From assembly GCF_030316825.1 (NCBI RefSeq), contig NZ_JASZYU010000001.1:62001-126000 (forward strand): a stretch of DNA of 64,000 nt, given 5' to 3'. Source of the DNA: Variovorax fucosicus. Lineage in GTDB: Bacteria; Pseudomonadota; Gammaproteobacteria; Burkholderiales; Burkholderiaceae_C. The position numbers were made by a program, and so were the translations under genes. Within the stretch, counting starts at the first letter, position 1. Each line of letters opens with the position of its first letter. Of this stretch, positions 1-8,072 are shown one piece after another. The notes under the pieces are model-generated. The model ran no database searches. It worked only from the letters and a program-made list of their open reading frames with translations, and was not told where the DNA came from.

Positions 1-1
1 G

Positions 2-313
2 CTCGACGCGCAGGGCGTGGCCTACCAGTTCCACGATTTCCGCAAGAACGGCCTGCCCGACGACGCACTCGACCGCTGGCTGCAGGCCCCGGGCTGGGAG
101 ACGCTGGTCAACCGGCGCGGCACCACCTGGCGGCAACTCGACGCGGCCACGCGGGAATCGGTGGTCGACGCGGCCTCGGCCCGGGCGGTGCTGGTCGCAC
201 ACCCGACCCTGATCAAGCGTCCGGTGGTCGAATGGCGGCCCGGCATGCAGGCCACGGTCGGCTTCGACGCCGCGCAATGGGCGGCGTATTCCGAAGGCAA
301 TGTGAAGCAGTGA
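2..313 (+). CDS. ArsC/Spx-fold reductase, YffB type, C-terminal part
   Basis: The window opens inside this gene, so the N-terminal redox cysteine region is missing. The frame is already open at base 2, and the GTG at 17 is internal. About 103 residues are visible. They show the order typical of YffB-like members of the ArsC/Spx thioredoxin fold: RKNGL, then NRRGTTWR, then DAASA, and finally LIKRPVV with the conserved Arg-Pro turn. Family members are small cytoplasmic thiol proteins related to glutathione-dependent arsenate reductases, but the physiological substrate of the YffB group is not settled. The assignment to the fold is firm; a true arsenate reductase activity is not implied. The next gene is on the same strand 68 bases downstream. 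Confidence 0.85.
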   Translation, partial: LDAQGVAYQFHDFRKNGLPDDALDRWLQAPGWETLVNRRGTTWRQLDAATRESVVDAASARAVLVAHPTLIKRPVVEWRPGMQATVGFDAAQWAAYSEGNVKQ

Positions 314-381
314 ACCCGGCGCACCGGATTGCGTCCAACCGGCCTGACATGCGGAACTTCCGCGTTTTAAGGAGTTATTTC

Positions 382-885
382 ATGAGCATCCGATCCCGTG
401 CCGCCATCGGCCTCGCCCTTGTTGCCGCACTTGGCGGCGCTGCCGGCCTGGCCCAGGCGCAAGAAGCAGCAGGCCGCGTCATTTCGAGCACGCCGATCCG
501 CGACGGCAACGGCCAGACCAGCTACAGCGTGACCTACGAATACGCGGGCCACCAGTACACCACTCGCATGGACAGCCCGCCCGGCCGCACCATCCCGCTG
601 CAGGTGAGCCCGCTCGGCGTGACCACCTCGCCGGTACCCGACCAGCCGCAGATCGTCGACAACGGCAGCGGCGGCGGCTCGCCCTGGGACAGCGTGGTGC
701 CCGAGCCCGGCATGGTGGTCGGTGCCGGTGGCGCGCCGGCCCCGGTGTACGGCGCTCCGGTCTATGCGCCGCCGGTGTACGTGCAACCGGCCTACGGCTA
801 CGCCGCGCCCTACTACGTCGGGCCGCCGGTCGGACTCTCGCTCAACTTCGGCTACTCGCGCGGCTGGCACCGCGGCTGGCGCTGA
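382..885 (+). CDS. secreted hypothetical protein with Tyr/Pro-rich tail
   Basis: A protein of 167 residues. Residues 1-25 form a clear Sec signal peptide (Arg-containing start, Ala/Leu-rich core, AQAQ cleavage site). The mature part begins with a short beta-rich segment (VTYEYAGHQYTTRM followed by a PGRTIPLQV motif). The same segment is seen in glycine-zipper/17-kDa-antigen-like envelope proteins of Comamonadaceae, although the glycine zipper itself is absent. The C-terminal third is low-complexity, rich in Tyr, Pro, Ala and Gly. The ATG at 382 was chosen because a good AAGGAG ribosome site precedes it and the signal peptide starts there. Probably periplasmic or envelope-associated; function unknown. 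Confidence 0.8.
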   Translation: MSIRSRAAIGLALVAALGGAAGLAQAQEAAGRVISSTPIRDGNGQTSYSVTYEYAGHQYTTRMDSPPGRTIPLQVSPLGVTTSPVPDQPQIVDNGSGGGSPWDSVVPEPGMVVGAGGAPAPVYGAPVYAPPVYVQPAYGYAAPYYVGPPVGLSLNFGYSRGWHRGWR

Positions 886-914
886 GCCCGCACGCGCTGC
901 TTAAAATCGGGGGC

Positions 915-1232
915 ATGACCGAAACCCTGAACAGCGTGGCCGTGGCCACCAAGGCCAATGTTTATTTCGACGGCAAGTGCGTGAGCCACAGCCTCACGCT
1001 TGCCGACGGCACCCGCAAATCGGTCGGCGTGATCCTGCCGTCGACGCTGACCTTCAATACCGGCGCCCCGGAGATCATGGAAGGCACCGGTGGCGCCTGC
1101 GAATACCTGTTGAGTGGCAGCACCGAATGGCAGAAGTCCGGTGTCGGCCAGAAGTTCAGCGTGCCGGGCGATTCGTCGTTCCAGATCCGTGTGACCGGCG
1201 AGCCTTACAGCTACATCTGCCACTTCGGTTGA
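915..1232 (+). CDS. ppnP: pyrimidine/purine nucleoside phosphorylase PpnP
   Basis: A protein of 105 residues of the YaiE/DUF1255 cupin family, matching the usual length of about 95-105. Visible hallmarks are NVYFDGKCVSH near residues 16-26, the TRKSVGVILPS strand, the GAPEIMEG turn and the C-terminal SFQIRVTGEPYSYICHF strand. In E. coli PpnP phosphorolyses several nucleosides to free base and ribose 1-phosphate in the cytoplasm. The gene converges on the minus-strand gene that ends five bases beyond its stop codon, and no hairpin fits between them. Confidence 0.92.
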   Translation: MTETLNSVAVATKANVYFDGKCVSHSLTLADGTRKSVGVILPSTLTFNTGAPEIMEGTGGACEYLLSGSTEWQKSGVGQKFSVPGDSSFQIRVTGEPYSYICHFG

Positions 1233-1237
1233 GGCCC

Positions 1238-2047
1238 TCAGTCCCCGCCGCCGCCTCCGCAGCCCCCGCCGCAGCCCGAACCCCCGTCGCCGTCACCGCC
1301 TCCCCCGCCGTCTGACGACGACGATTCGCTGCCGCCGAAGCCGCCCGCGTCGCCCGAACCCGAAGACGAATCACTGAAGCTGCTTCCGCAGTGGGCGTCG
1401 GAGCCACTGGCCTGGTCGATCGCCTTGCAGTCGGGCGTGTATTTGAAGCCACCCGCCACGTCGAACTTGGCATCGAGCGCAAACAGCAACGGCAGCCGGG
1501 TCGGCTTGCGCGGGTCGATGCTTTCCTCCTTGCAGGCCCAGTACCAGGTGCGGCGCAAGCCGTCGTTGCGCCGCGCATCGCGGCCCAGCACCTCGGCCGG
1601 CGTGTGGTGCAGCAGCCCACCGAAAGCCGCCAAACACCAGCGCTGGTAGCCCTGCGTGTGGAGGATGTACTCGTGCCAGGCCTCGTCGGCCAGCTTCGAC
1701 GGCATCGCCACGAACTTGCGGCCCGAACGCAGATGCGCCATGAAAAACTGGCGCAGCCCGCGCAGCACCAGGTCGGTGTCGCGCAGCGTGAGCTGTGGAT
1801 AGGCCGCGACCAGCTTGCCCGCGATGAAGCGCGGAAACTCGGCCTCTCGAATGAACTGGCGGCGCAGGCTGGTTTCCCAGGCCTTCAATGCGCCCGACAG
1901 CAGCACCGCGAAGACGACCGTGAGCCAGAAGGCGAAACCGGTTCGCCACACCAGCAGTGCGCCTATGCAGGGCAACCACAACGCCCTGCGCGACCACACC
2001 AGCAGCGCGATGCGCCGACGAAAGTTGAGCTCGGGCAGCACGTGCAT
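1238..2047 (-). CDS. glycine-rich domain protein (DUF1399-like)
   Basis: A protein of 269 residues. Residues 20-60 carry two hydrophobic stretches that may form membrane segments. The central part contains the motif ADEAWHEYILHT, typical of the plant/bacterial 'glycine-rich domain-containing protein' family. The last 45 residues are Ser/Gly/Asp-rich and finish in a nearly pure Gly tail containing two cysteines. The open frame continues far upstream, but the ATG at 2047 was chosen because it lies just five bases past the stop of the preceding gene on the same strand, which indicates an operon. The biochemical role of the family is unknown. Confidence 0.75.
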   Translation of the reverse strand: MHVLPELNFRRRIALLVWSRRALWLPCIGALLVWRTGFAFWLTVVFAVLLSGALKAWETSLRRQFIREAEFPRFIAGKLVAAYPQLTLRDTDLVLRGLRQFFMAHLRSGRKFVAMPSKLADEAWHEYILHTQGYQRWCLAAFGGLLHHTPAEVLGRDARRNDGLRRTWYWACKEESIDPRKPTRLPLLFALDAKFDVAGGFKYTPDCKAIDQASGSDAHCGSSFSDSSSGSGDAGGFGGSESSSSDGGGGGDGDGGSGCGGGCGGGGGD

Positions 2048-2052
2048 GGCCG

Positions 2053-3462
2053 TCAGCGCCCGCCGAAGGGCTTGTCGTTGATGAGGATGGCGCCGCGCTC
2101 GACTAGCACCTTGCTGGTCACATGGTCGCCGTCCCGCACCACGAAGCCCTTGCCGATCGCCAGGTCGAGCATGGTGTTGGCCTGCGCCACCCGCTGTGCG
2201 GCACCGGCTGCGTCGCCGCCGCGCGTGCCGAGTTGCTCGACCCAGGCGACGGGCAGCTTGGCATCGGCCCGCAGCACCAGGTTTTGTTGCAGCTTGCCCT
2301 GCAGGGCGCCGGGCGCTTCGATGTCCTTGGCAGTGAGGCCGGGCGCGCTCACCGCGTAAGACAGCTCGCCGCGTTGGCCCTCGTAGCTCAGCGCCAGCTT
2401 GTCGACCGAGATTTCGGGTGCGTAGGGCAGCAGTTGGGCCAGCATTCGCAGCATTTCCTGGCCGCGCGCCGCCGAATCGACAGCGGGTTCGCCTCCAGCG
2501 CCGCAAGTCGACAGCTCGGCCATCGAGGCGTCCAGCACCTTCTGCAAGGTCGGCCCGTGCAAGCGCTTGATCGATTCCTGGAACTCGATGTTGTCGAGCT
2601 GGATCGGCTTGGCATCGGCGCCGATCTGCAACGTGGCGTCGGCCGTGATCGTGGCTTTGGCGTTCAGCAAGTCCTTGTCGGCACCGAGCTCGGTCAGGTA
2701 CTTGATCTTGCCCACCTGCGCCGAGATCGCCTTGCCACCGCTGTCGCCCAGCAGTTCCAGGCGCTCGATCTCCATGCTGCTGGTGCCGGGGCGCAGCCAG
2801 AAGTTGCCCTCGCCCTTGTTCGCGCCCTGCCAGCGCAGGTTGACCAGCTTGAAGTTGAGGCCTTTGGCATCGGCGTTGTCGGTGCCGCGGAATGCGATCT
2901 CGGGCAGATGACCCTCGAACGCAGAGGCGCTGGCGTCGAGCCGGCCGCTGCCGGTGGCATGTACCTCGGGCCAGCTCAACTGGCCGGCGGGCAAGGCGTA
3001 GTCGCCAGCCGGCAGGCGCAGCGCCGTCTTGTAGTCGCCGCCATATCCGACAGCGGTGCGGATGTCCTGCGGCTTCATGCCGGCCAGGTACTTGCGCAAA
3101 GGCTCCGGCACCTCGTCGGGCAACACGATCTGCGACTCGATCACCGCCGCGCCGAAGCCAGCAAAGCCTGGCAGCGGGCCGTGCCGCACTTGGTCCCGGA
3201 AGCCGATCAGCAGCGGCTTGCCGGCCTTGCCACCGGCGGCGTCCGGCACGCAACCGATGCGCACGCTGCCCGAATAGGTGGACGAGAACAGGCCCTTGTC
3301 GGTCTGGCGATCGACCACCCTCAGGAACGGGAGCTGCTGTTCCAGCTTCGCCACGCGGGCGTCATAGGCGGCTGCGATCCGGTGGCCGGTGTAGGCGGTC
3401 GCGCCCAGGTACGCGCCACCAACCAGGACGACCAGCGCGGCCGCCACTGCTGCTTTCTTCAT
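2053..3462 (-). CDS. YdgA family protein (DUF945)
   Basis: A protein of 469 residues with an N-terminal uncleaved signal anchor (MKKAAVAAALVVLVGGAYLGATAYTG) followed by a long periplasmic part. The order of features fits the YdgA/DUF945 family: TGHRIAAAYDARV just after the anchor, then RQTDKGLFSSTYSG, and repeated beta-strand blocks with NLRWQG and the C-terminal LPVAW and KGFVVRDGDHV segments. Members resemble AsmA-like envelope proteins and their role is unclear. Spacing of five bases to the downstream glycine-rich protein suggests co-transcription. It lies 31 bases after murB on the same strand. Confidence 0.85.
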   Translation of the reverse strand: MKKAAVAAALVVLVGGAYLGATAYTGHRIAAAYDARVAKLEQQLPFLRVVDRQTDKGLFSSTYSGSVRIGCVPDAAGGKAGKPLLIGFRDQVRHGPLPGFAGFGAAVIESQIVLPDEVPEPLRKYLAGMKPQDIRTAVGYGGDYKTALRLPAGDYALPAGQLSWPEVHATGSGRLDASASAFEGHLPEIAFRGTDNADAKGLNFKLVNLRWQGANKGEGNFWLRPGTSSMEIERLELLGDSGGKAISAQVGKIKYLTELGADKDLLNAKATITADATLQIGADAKPIQLDNIEFQESIKRLHGPTLQKVLDASMAELSTCGAGGEPAVDSAARGQEMLRMLAQLLPYAPEISVDKLALSYEGQRGELSYAVSAPGLTAKDIEAPGALQGKLQQNLVLRADAKLPVAWVEQLGTRGGDAAGAAQRVAQANTMLDLAIGKGFVVRDGDHVTSKVLVERGAILINDKPFGGR

Positions 3463-3493
3463 GAATCCGAACCCCTCTTGTTGTTGATCTTTT

Positions 3494-4546
3494 TCAGACG
3501 ACCACCGGCTCCGGCTCGAGCCGGATGCCGAAGCGCTCGTAGACGCTGGTCTGGATCGCCTTGGCCAGCGTCATCACTTCGCCACCCGTGACCGGATGGG
3601 CCTGGCCGCCGCGGTTCACCAGCACCAGCGCCTGGCGCTCGTAGACACCTGCGTTGCCGACCGACTTGCCCTTCCAGCCGCAGGCGTCGATGAGCCAGCC
3701 GGCCGCCAGCTTGATGCTGCCGTCGGCCATCGGGTAGTGCACGATCTTTGGGTCGCGCGCGATGATGTCGGCGCACTGCTCGGGCGTGACGGTCGGGTTC
3801 TTGAAGAAGCTGCCGGCGTTGCCGAGCACGCGCCAGTCGGGCAGCTTGGCCCGGCGGATCGCGCAAACCCAGTCGAATATCTCGCGCGCATCGGGCGTGA
3901 AGTTGCCGGTTTCGGCCATCTTGCGCTCGAGGTCGACATAGCCCATGACCGCCTTCCACGGCTTCGGCAGGCGAAAGCGCACGCGCGTGATGAGGGCCCG
4001 GCCCGCGAGGCCGAAGCTGTTGCTGCCGCTGGCCACGTGCTTGAATACCGAGTCGCGGTAGCCGAACGCGCACTGCGCGGCGTCGAGCGTGAAAGCGCGG
4101 CCGGTGTCGAGCGCGATGGCGTCGAGCGACTCGAAGCGGTCTTGCAGCTCGACGCCATAGGCGCCGATGTTCTGCACTGGCGAGCCGCCGACCGTGCCCG
4201 GAATCAGCGCCAGGTTTTCGAGCCCCGGAAAGCCGTTGTCGACCGTCCACTCGACCGTTTCGTGCCAGTTCTCGCCGGCGCCGACCTCGACGATCCAGGC
4301 CCGCGGTGTTTCTTCAACCAGGCGCCGCCCCTTGATCTCGACCTTGAGCACCAGCGGCTTGACGTCGCCGGTCAGCACGATGTTGCTGCCGCCACCGAGC
4401 ACGAACTTGGGCGCCGTGCGCCACTGCGGGTCGGCCAGCAGCGCCGCCACGTCGGCCTCGCTGGCGATGCGCGCCAGATGCTGCGCACGCGCGACGATGC
4501 CGAAGCTGTTGTAGGGCTGCAGCGGGACGTTGGACTCCACGATCAT
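3494..4546 (-). CDS. murB: UDP-N-acetylenolpyruvoylglucosamine reductase MurB
   Basis: A protein of 350 residues, normal for type I MurB. It reduces UDP-GlcNAc-enolpyruvate to UDP-MurNAc with NADPH and bound FAD, the second committed step of peptidoglycan precursor synthesis in the cytoplasm. Visible hallmarks are PYNSFGI near residues 10-16, the FAD-binding [14 protein letters not shown] near 55-68, [19 protein letters not shown] near 115-133, the GYRDSVFK segment, NAGSFFKNP carrying the catalytic Ser region, and [15 protein letters not shown] near the C-terminus. An alternative in-frame start eight codons upstream is possible. The gene is divergent from the YajQ gene with 42 bases between start codons. 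Confidence 0.96.
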   Translation of the reverse strand: MIVESNVPLQPYNSFGIVARAQHLARIASEADVAALLADPQWRTAPKFVLGGGSNIVLTGDVKPLVLKVEIKGRRLVEETPRAWIVEVGAGENWHETVEWTVDNGFPGLENLALIPGTVGGSPVQNIGAYGVELQDRFESLDAIALDTGRAFTLDAAQCAFGYRDSVFKHVASGSNSFGLAGRALITRVRFRLPKPWKAVMGYVDLERKMAETGNFTPDAREIFDWVCAIRRAKLPDWRVLGNAGSFFKNPTVTPEQCADIIARDPKIVHYPMADGSIKLAAGWLIDACGWKGKSVGNAGVYERQALVLVNRGGQAHPVTGGEVMTLAKAIQTSVYERFGIRLEPEPVVV

Positions 4547-4588
4547 GGGAGAATTGTCGCATTCAGCTTGTGCCATCCAGGAGTCTTC

Positions 4589-5074
4589 ATGCCGTCTTTC
4601 GACACCGTTTGCGAACCCAACCTGCCCGAGGTCAAGAACGCCGTGGAGAACACGGCCAAGGAAATCGGCACACGCTTCGATTTCAAGGGCACGGCCGCTG
4701 CGATCGAGCTCAAGGACAAGGACATCACGCTGATCGGCGACGCCGATTTCCAGCTGGTGCAGGTCGAAGACATCCTGCGCAACAAGCTCACCAAGCGCAG
4801 CGTGGACGTGCGCTATCTCGACAAGGGCGACGTGCAGAAGATCGGCGGCGACAAGGTCAAGCTGGTGATCAAGGTCAAGAGCGGCATCGAGACCGAACAG
4901 GCCAAGAAGATCACGCGCCTCATCAAGGACAGCAAGATGAAGGTGCAGGCGGCGATCCAGGGCGACGCGGTGCGCGTGACCGGCGCCAAGCGCGACGACC
5001 TGCAGGCGGCGATGGCGCTGATCAAGAAGGATCTGCCCGAGATGCCGCTCACCTTCAACAACTTTCGCGACTAG
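4589..5074 (+). CDS. YajQ family nucleotide-binding protein
   Basis: A protein of 161 residues, the normal length. The start [10 protein letters not shown] is preceded by an AGGAG ribosome site at 4580-4584, and the open frame upstream is a shadow of murB. Hallmarks are the N-terminal SFDxVxE motif, TRFDFKGT at about residue 28, and the C-terminal [19 protein letters not shown] and PLTFNNFRD blocks. The fold is a duplicated ferredoxin-like domain. YajQ proteins bind nucleotides; one Xanthomonas member binds cyclic di-GMP and acts with a LysR regulator. The role here cannot be read from sequence alone. Confidence 0.95.
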   Translation: MPSFDTVCEPNLPEVKNAVENTAKEIGTRFDFKGTAAAIELKDKDITLIGDADFQLVQVEDILRNKLTKRSVDVRYLDKGDVQKIGGDKVKLVIKVKSGIETEQAKKITRLIKDSKMKVQAAIQGDAVRVTGAKRDDLQAAMALIKKDLPEMPLTFNNFRD

Positions 5075-5075
5075 T

Positions 5076-5819
5076 ATGTTGCTCGCCCCCAGGCTTCGCG
5101 CACTTCGTGTCGCTTTCGCCAACCCCCTGCCGGGGGCAACACCGGCGGACCGGCGGAGCCGGTTCCGCGGTGTTCTGCGAACTGGGCTCTGCACCGCCTT
5201 CGCGTTGCTTGGCGGATTGGCCGCGGCGCAGTCCGGCTCGGTGATGCTCACGGGGACGATCGGCAGCCGTGCCATCCTCATCGTGAATGGCGGCGCGCCC
5301 AAGACTGTGGCCATCGGCGAAACGTACCAGGGCGTGCGCGTGGTATCCGTTCAGCCTGACCAGGCACAGGTCGAAATGGGCGGCCAGCGCCTCGGCCTGC
5401 GCATGGATTCGCCCGTGAGCGTGGGCGGTGGTGGCGGCAGCCGTGCGACCGGTACGCGCATCGTGTTGCCGGTCGATGGCCGCGGGCATTTCATGGCGGC
5501 GGGCTCCATCAATGGCCGGCCGGTGAGTTTCATGCTGGACACCGGCGCCACCACGGTCGCCCTTTCGGCGGCGGACGCGCAACGCATCGGGCTCGACTTC
5601 GAGAAGGGCCAGCCGGTGCGCATGAACACGGCCAACGGCGTGGCGCAGGGGTTCCGGGTTCGGCTGTCGTCGGTGCGGGTCGGCGATGTCGAGGTCTACG
5701 ACGTCGACGCGATCGTGTCGCCACAGCCGATGCCCTTCGTGCTGCTGGGCAACAGCTTCATCGGCCGCTTCTCGATGCGGCGCGACTCCGACCAGATGGT
5801 CCTGGAAAAGCGGTACTAG
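5076..5819 (+). CDS. retropepsin-like aspartic protease, clan AA
   Basis: A protein of 247 residues as called from the ATG at 5076. The catalytic core lies at about residues 145-165, with FMLDTGATTVALS (the DTGA active-site loop), and a later VLLGNSFIGRF flap-side motif matches the single-domain TIGR02281-type proteases found in proteobacteria. A hydrophobic signal-like segment (residues 35-50, CTAFALLGGLAAAQ) precedes the mature part, so the protease is probably periplasmic or membrane-tethered. The first 33 residues are unusual because they are encoded by a palindrome-rich repeat-like element. The ATG follows the yajQ stop by one base and has no Shine-Dalgarno sequence, so translation may be coupled to yajQ. 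Confidence 0.85.
   Translation: MLLAPRLRALRVAFANPLPGATPADRRSRFRGVLRTGLCTAFALLGGLAAAQSGSVMLTGTIGSRAILIVNGGAPKTVAIGETYQGVRVVSVQPDQAQVEMGGQRLGLRMDSPVSVGGGGGSRATGTRIVLPVDGRGHFMAAGSINGRPVSFMLDTGATTVALSAADAQRIGLDFEKGQPVRMNTANGVAQGFRVRLSSVRVGDVEVYDVDAIVSPQPMPFVLLGNSFIGRFSMRRDSDQMVLEKRY
5079..5178. repeat. palindromic REP-like element inside a coding frame
   Basis: About 100 bases between the yajQ stop and the signal-like segment of the protease are strongly structured. There is a C5-TGCC-G5 hairpin near 5120-5140, followed by an imperfect dyad with arms ACACCG and CGGTGT around a CCGGCGG/CCGG core. From memory, closely similar blocks recur between genes in Variovorax and relatives, but I could not search for them. 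No second copy was found in this window. The boundaries are approximate. Confidence 0.5.
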
Positions 5820-6169
5820 GCCTTCGCGGCCGTCACAACCACTTCGATCTTGTAGGCCGGGTTGGCCAGCTTGGCCTGCACCGTGGCGCGCGGGGGCGTG
5901 TGGCCCGGTGCTACCCAGGCGTCCCACACCTCGTTCATCGCCACGATGTCGCCGATGTCGGGCAGGAAGATCTGCACCATCAGCATGCGCGTCTTGTCGC
6001 TGCCGGCCTCGGCCAGCAGGCGATCGATCATGGCCAGCACCTGCGCGGTCTGGCCGCGCATGTCCAGCGTCGTATCGTCGGGCACCTGGCCGGCCAGGTA
6101 GACGGTGCCGTTGTGGATCGCCATCTCGCTCAGGCGAGGGCCGACGTGAAAACGTTGGAGTTCTGTCAT
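5816..6169 (-). CDS. RidA family protein
   Basis: A protein of 117 residues with the YjgF/YER057c/UK114 pattern: AIHNGTVYLAGQVPDD near residues 17-32, a central QTAQVLAMIDRLLAEAGSD helix, and PPRATVQAKLANPAYKIEVVVTA at the C-terminus including the conserved Arg and a Lys-Ile-Glu strand. RidA proteins deaminate reactive enamine/imine intermediates; this belongs to a divergent subgroup, so the exact substrate is open. The stop overlaps the convergent protease gene by four bases, and its start overlaps the plsY stop (ATGA), indicating translational coupling. Confidence 0.92.
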   Translation of the reverse strand: MTELQRFHVGPRLSEMAIHNGTVYLAGQVPDDTTLDMRGQTAQVLAMIDRLLAEAGSDKTRMLMVQIFLPDIGDIVAMNEVWDAWVAPGHTPPRATVQAKLANPAYKIEVVVTAAKA

Positions 6170-6816
6170 GGTGTTGTTCTTTCAGTGGTTTTCTTCGAGC
6201 CAAGCTTCGACTCGGTGCCGGCGATCAGCCGGCGGATGTTTTCGCGGTGCCGCCATGCGAGCAGCAGGCTCATCACGATCATGGCCATGAGGGCCGTGCG
6301 GCTGAACGGCCAAGCGATGCCGCCGCCGATCAGGTAGTAGGCCGGCGCAAAGAACGCCGCCACCAGCGAGGCGAGCGACGAGTAGCGGAAGAACAGCGCA
6401 ATGATCAGCCAGGTGCCGCCCGTCGCCAGGCCCAGCAGCCAGCTCAGGCCGAGCAGTACGCCAGCCGCCGTTGCCACGCCCTTGCCGCCCTGAAAGCCGA
6501 AGAACACCGGATACAGGTGCCCGAGGAACGCGGCCAGCCCTGCCAGCGCGGCAACGCCGGTATCGAGCCCCCAAGCCGCGCCGAACTGCTGGATCAGGAA
6601 CACCGGCAGCCAGCCCTTGACCGCGTCGAGCACCAGCGTGGCCAGCGCGGCCGCCTTGTTGCCCGAGCGCAGTACGTTGGTCGCCCCGGGGTTCTTGCTG
6701 CCGTAGCTGCGCGGGTCTGCCATGCCGAACGCCTTGCTCACGATCACCGCGAAGGAGAGTGAGCCGAGCAGGTACGAAGCGAGGATGGCGACGAGAGACG
6801 GCCAATGAAAAGTCAA
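6166..6816 (-). CDS. plsY: acyl-phosphate:glycerol-3-phosphate acyltransferase PlsY
   Basis: A protein of 216 residues with five to seven predicted transmembrane segments. It transfers acyl groups from acyl-phosphate to glycerol 3-phosphate in the inner membrane, starting phospholipid synthesis. The three conserved PlsY motifs are present: GSLSFAVIVSK near the N-terminus, GSKNPGATNVLR near residues 38-49, and GHLYPVFFGFQGGKGVAT near 99-116. The C-terminal extension (residues 195-216) is basic and cytoplasmic. It is coupled to the RidA gene by a four-base overlap. Confidence 0.96.
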   Translation of the reverse strand: MTFHWPSLVAILASYLLGSLSFAVIVSKAFGMADPRSYGSKNPGATNVLRSGNKAAALATLVLDAVKGWLPVFLIQQFGAAWGLDTGVAALAGLAAFLGHLYPVFFGFQGGKGVATAAGVLLGLSWLLGLATGGTWLIIALFFRYSSLASLVAAFFAPAYYLIGGGIAWPFSRTALMAMIVMSLLLAWRHRENIRRLIAGTESKLGSKKTTERTTP

Positions 6817-6908
6817 CGTGGGCTCCGTCCGGAAAAAAGGTCGCTCATTCTGCCAGCGCGCACTGCACCGGCTTTGTGCCGGGCAGCGTCACGCGTGCTG
6901 CTTCTTGC

Positions 6909-7970
6909 TCACATCGCAGGATCGCGGATGTCCCAGCGGATCTTGTCGATCTCTGCCAGCAGCTCCGCCGACAGCTTGGTGCCGTACGCATCGAGGTCTT
7001 CGTCCAGCTGCGCCAGCGAAGTCACGCCGATGATCGTGCTGGCGACCTGCCACTTGGTGTAGCAGAACGCCAGTGCAAGCCTGGTGGGCGTCATGCCGTT
7101 GTCGCGCGCCAGCTGGTTGTAGCGGCGGGCTGCGTTCAGCGCGTCGGGCCGGCCCCAGCGCTGCTTGCGCACCGACTCGTAGCTCGAGATGCGGGCGCCC
7201 TTGGGCGCATCGGGGCCTTCGGTGCCGCCCTGGTCGTACTTGCCGGTCAGCAGGCCGAAGGCCAGCGGCGAATACGCGAGCAGCGACACGCCGAGGCGAT
7301 GCATGGTCTCGTCCAGCCCGTTCTCGAGCGCGCGGCTCACCAGGCAGTACACGTTCTGCACCGTCGCGACGCGCGGCAGGCTGTGCTGCTCGGCAAGGCG
7401 CACGAACTCGTGCACGCCGTACGGGGTTTCGTTCGAGAGGCCGATCGCACGCACCTTGCCGGCCTTCACGAGCCCGGCCAATGCATCGAGCTGCGCGTGG
7501 ATCGAGGTCTTCGATGTTTCCCTGGCCGGGTCGTAGTAGATGTTGCCGAAGGCCGGCACATGGCGCTCGGGCCAGTGGATCTGGTAGAGGTCGATCACGT
7601 CGGTTTGCAGGCGCTTCAGGCTCGCGTCGCATGAGGCCACGATGTCGGCCGGCGTCATGCCGCCGCCTTCGCGCACCCACGGCATGCCGCGCGAGGGGCC
7701 CGCCACCTTGGTGGCGAGCGTGACCTTCTGGCGCAAGCCCGGGTTCTTCGCAAACCAGTTGCCGATGATGGCTTCGGTGGCGCCGAAGGTTTCCTTGCGC
7801 GCGGGCACCGCGTACATCTCGGCCGTGTCGATGAAGTCGACGCCACGTTCGAGCGAACGGCTCAGGATCTGGTGGGCGGTGGCCTCGTTGACCTGTTCAC
7901 CGAAGGTCATGGTGCCGAGGCAGATGGGGGTGACGTGCAGGTCGCTTTGACCGAGTTGGATTTTTTGCAT
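6909..7970 (-). CDS. aldo/keto reductase, Tas-like
   Basis: A protein of 353 residues, an NADPH-dependent (beta/alpha)8-barrel oxidoreductase. It begins MQKIQLGQSDLHVTPICLGT and shows the Tas-type block MTFGEQVNEATAHQIL. The catalytic tetrad region DTAEMYAVP holds Asp and Tyr; the catalytic Lys and His lie in LATKV and DLYQIHWPER. The C-terminal NADPH site is IIGVTSLAQLDEDL. In E. coli Tas complements tyrosine auxotrophy, but the physiological substrate of the group is unknown. The ATG at 7970 was chosen by homology; the upstream open frame is antisense to the neighbouring hydrolase. Confidence 0.93.
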   Translation of the reverse strand: MQKIQLGQSDLHVTPICLGTMTFGEQVNEATAHQILSRSLERGVDFIDTAEMYAVPARKETFGATEAIIGNWFAKNPGLRQKVTLATKVAGPSRGMPWVREGGGMTPADIVASCDASLKRLQTDVIDLYQIHWPERHVPAFGNIYYDPARETSKTSIHAQLDALAGLVKAGKVRAIGLSNETPYGVHEFVRLAEQHSLPRVATVQNVYCLVSRALENGLDETMHRLGVSLLAYSPLAFGLLTGKYDQGGTEGPDAPKGARISSYESVRKQRWGRPDALNAARRYNQLARDNGMTPTRLALAFCYTKWQVASTIIGVTSLAQLDEDLDAYGTKLSAELLAEIDKIRWDIRDPAM

Positions 7971-8072
7971 GGGCGAAATGCTACCGCCCTGCACTCCTTC
8001 CTGCTTCAGGCCGCCAGAAACCTGAGCTTTGCGTGTCTGCGCGGTCGCCCTCTTGTTCTTATGATCGGCCGC

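Noticed and set aside
2122..3591. 489-codon plus-strand frame opposite the YdgA-like gene
   Set aside because: Composition is typical of antisense shadow; the opposite strand has a signal anchor and family motifs.
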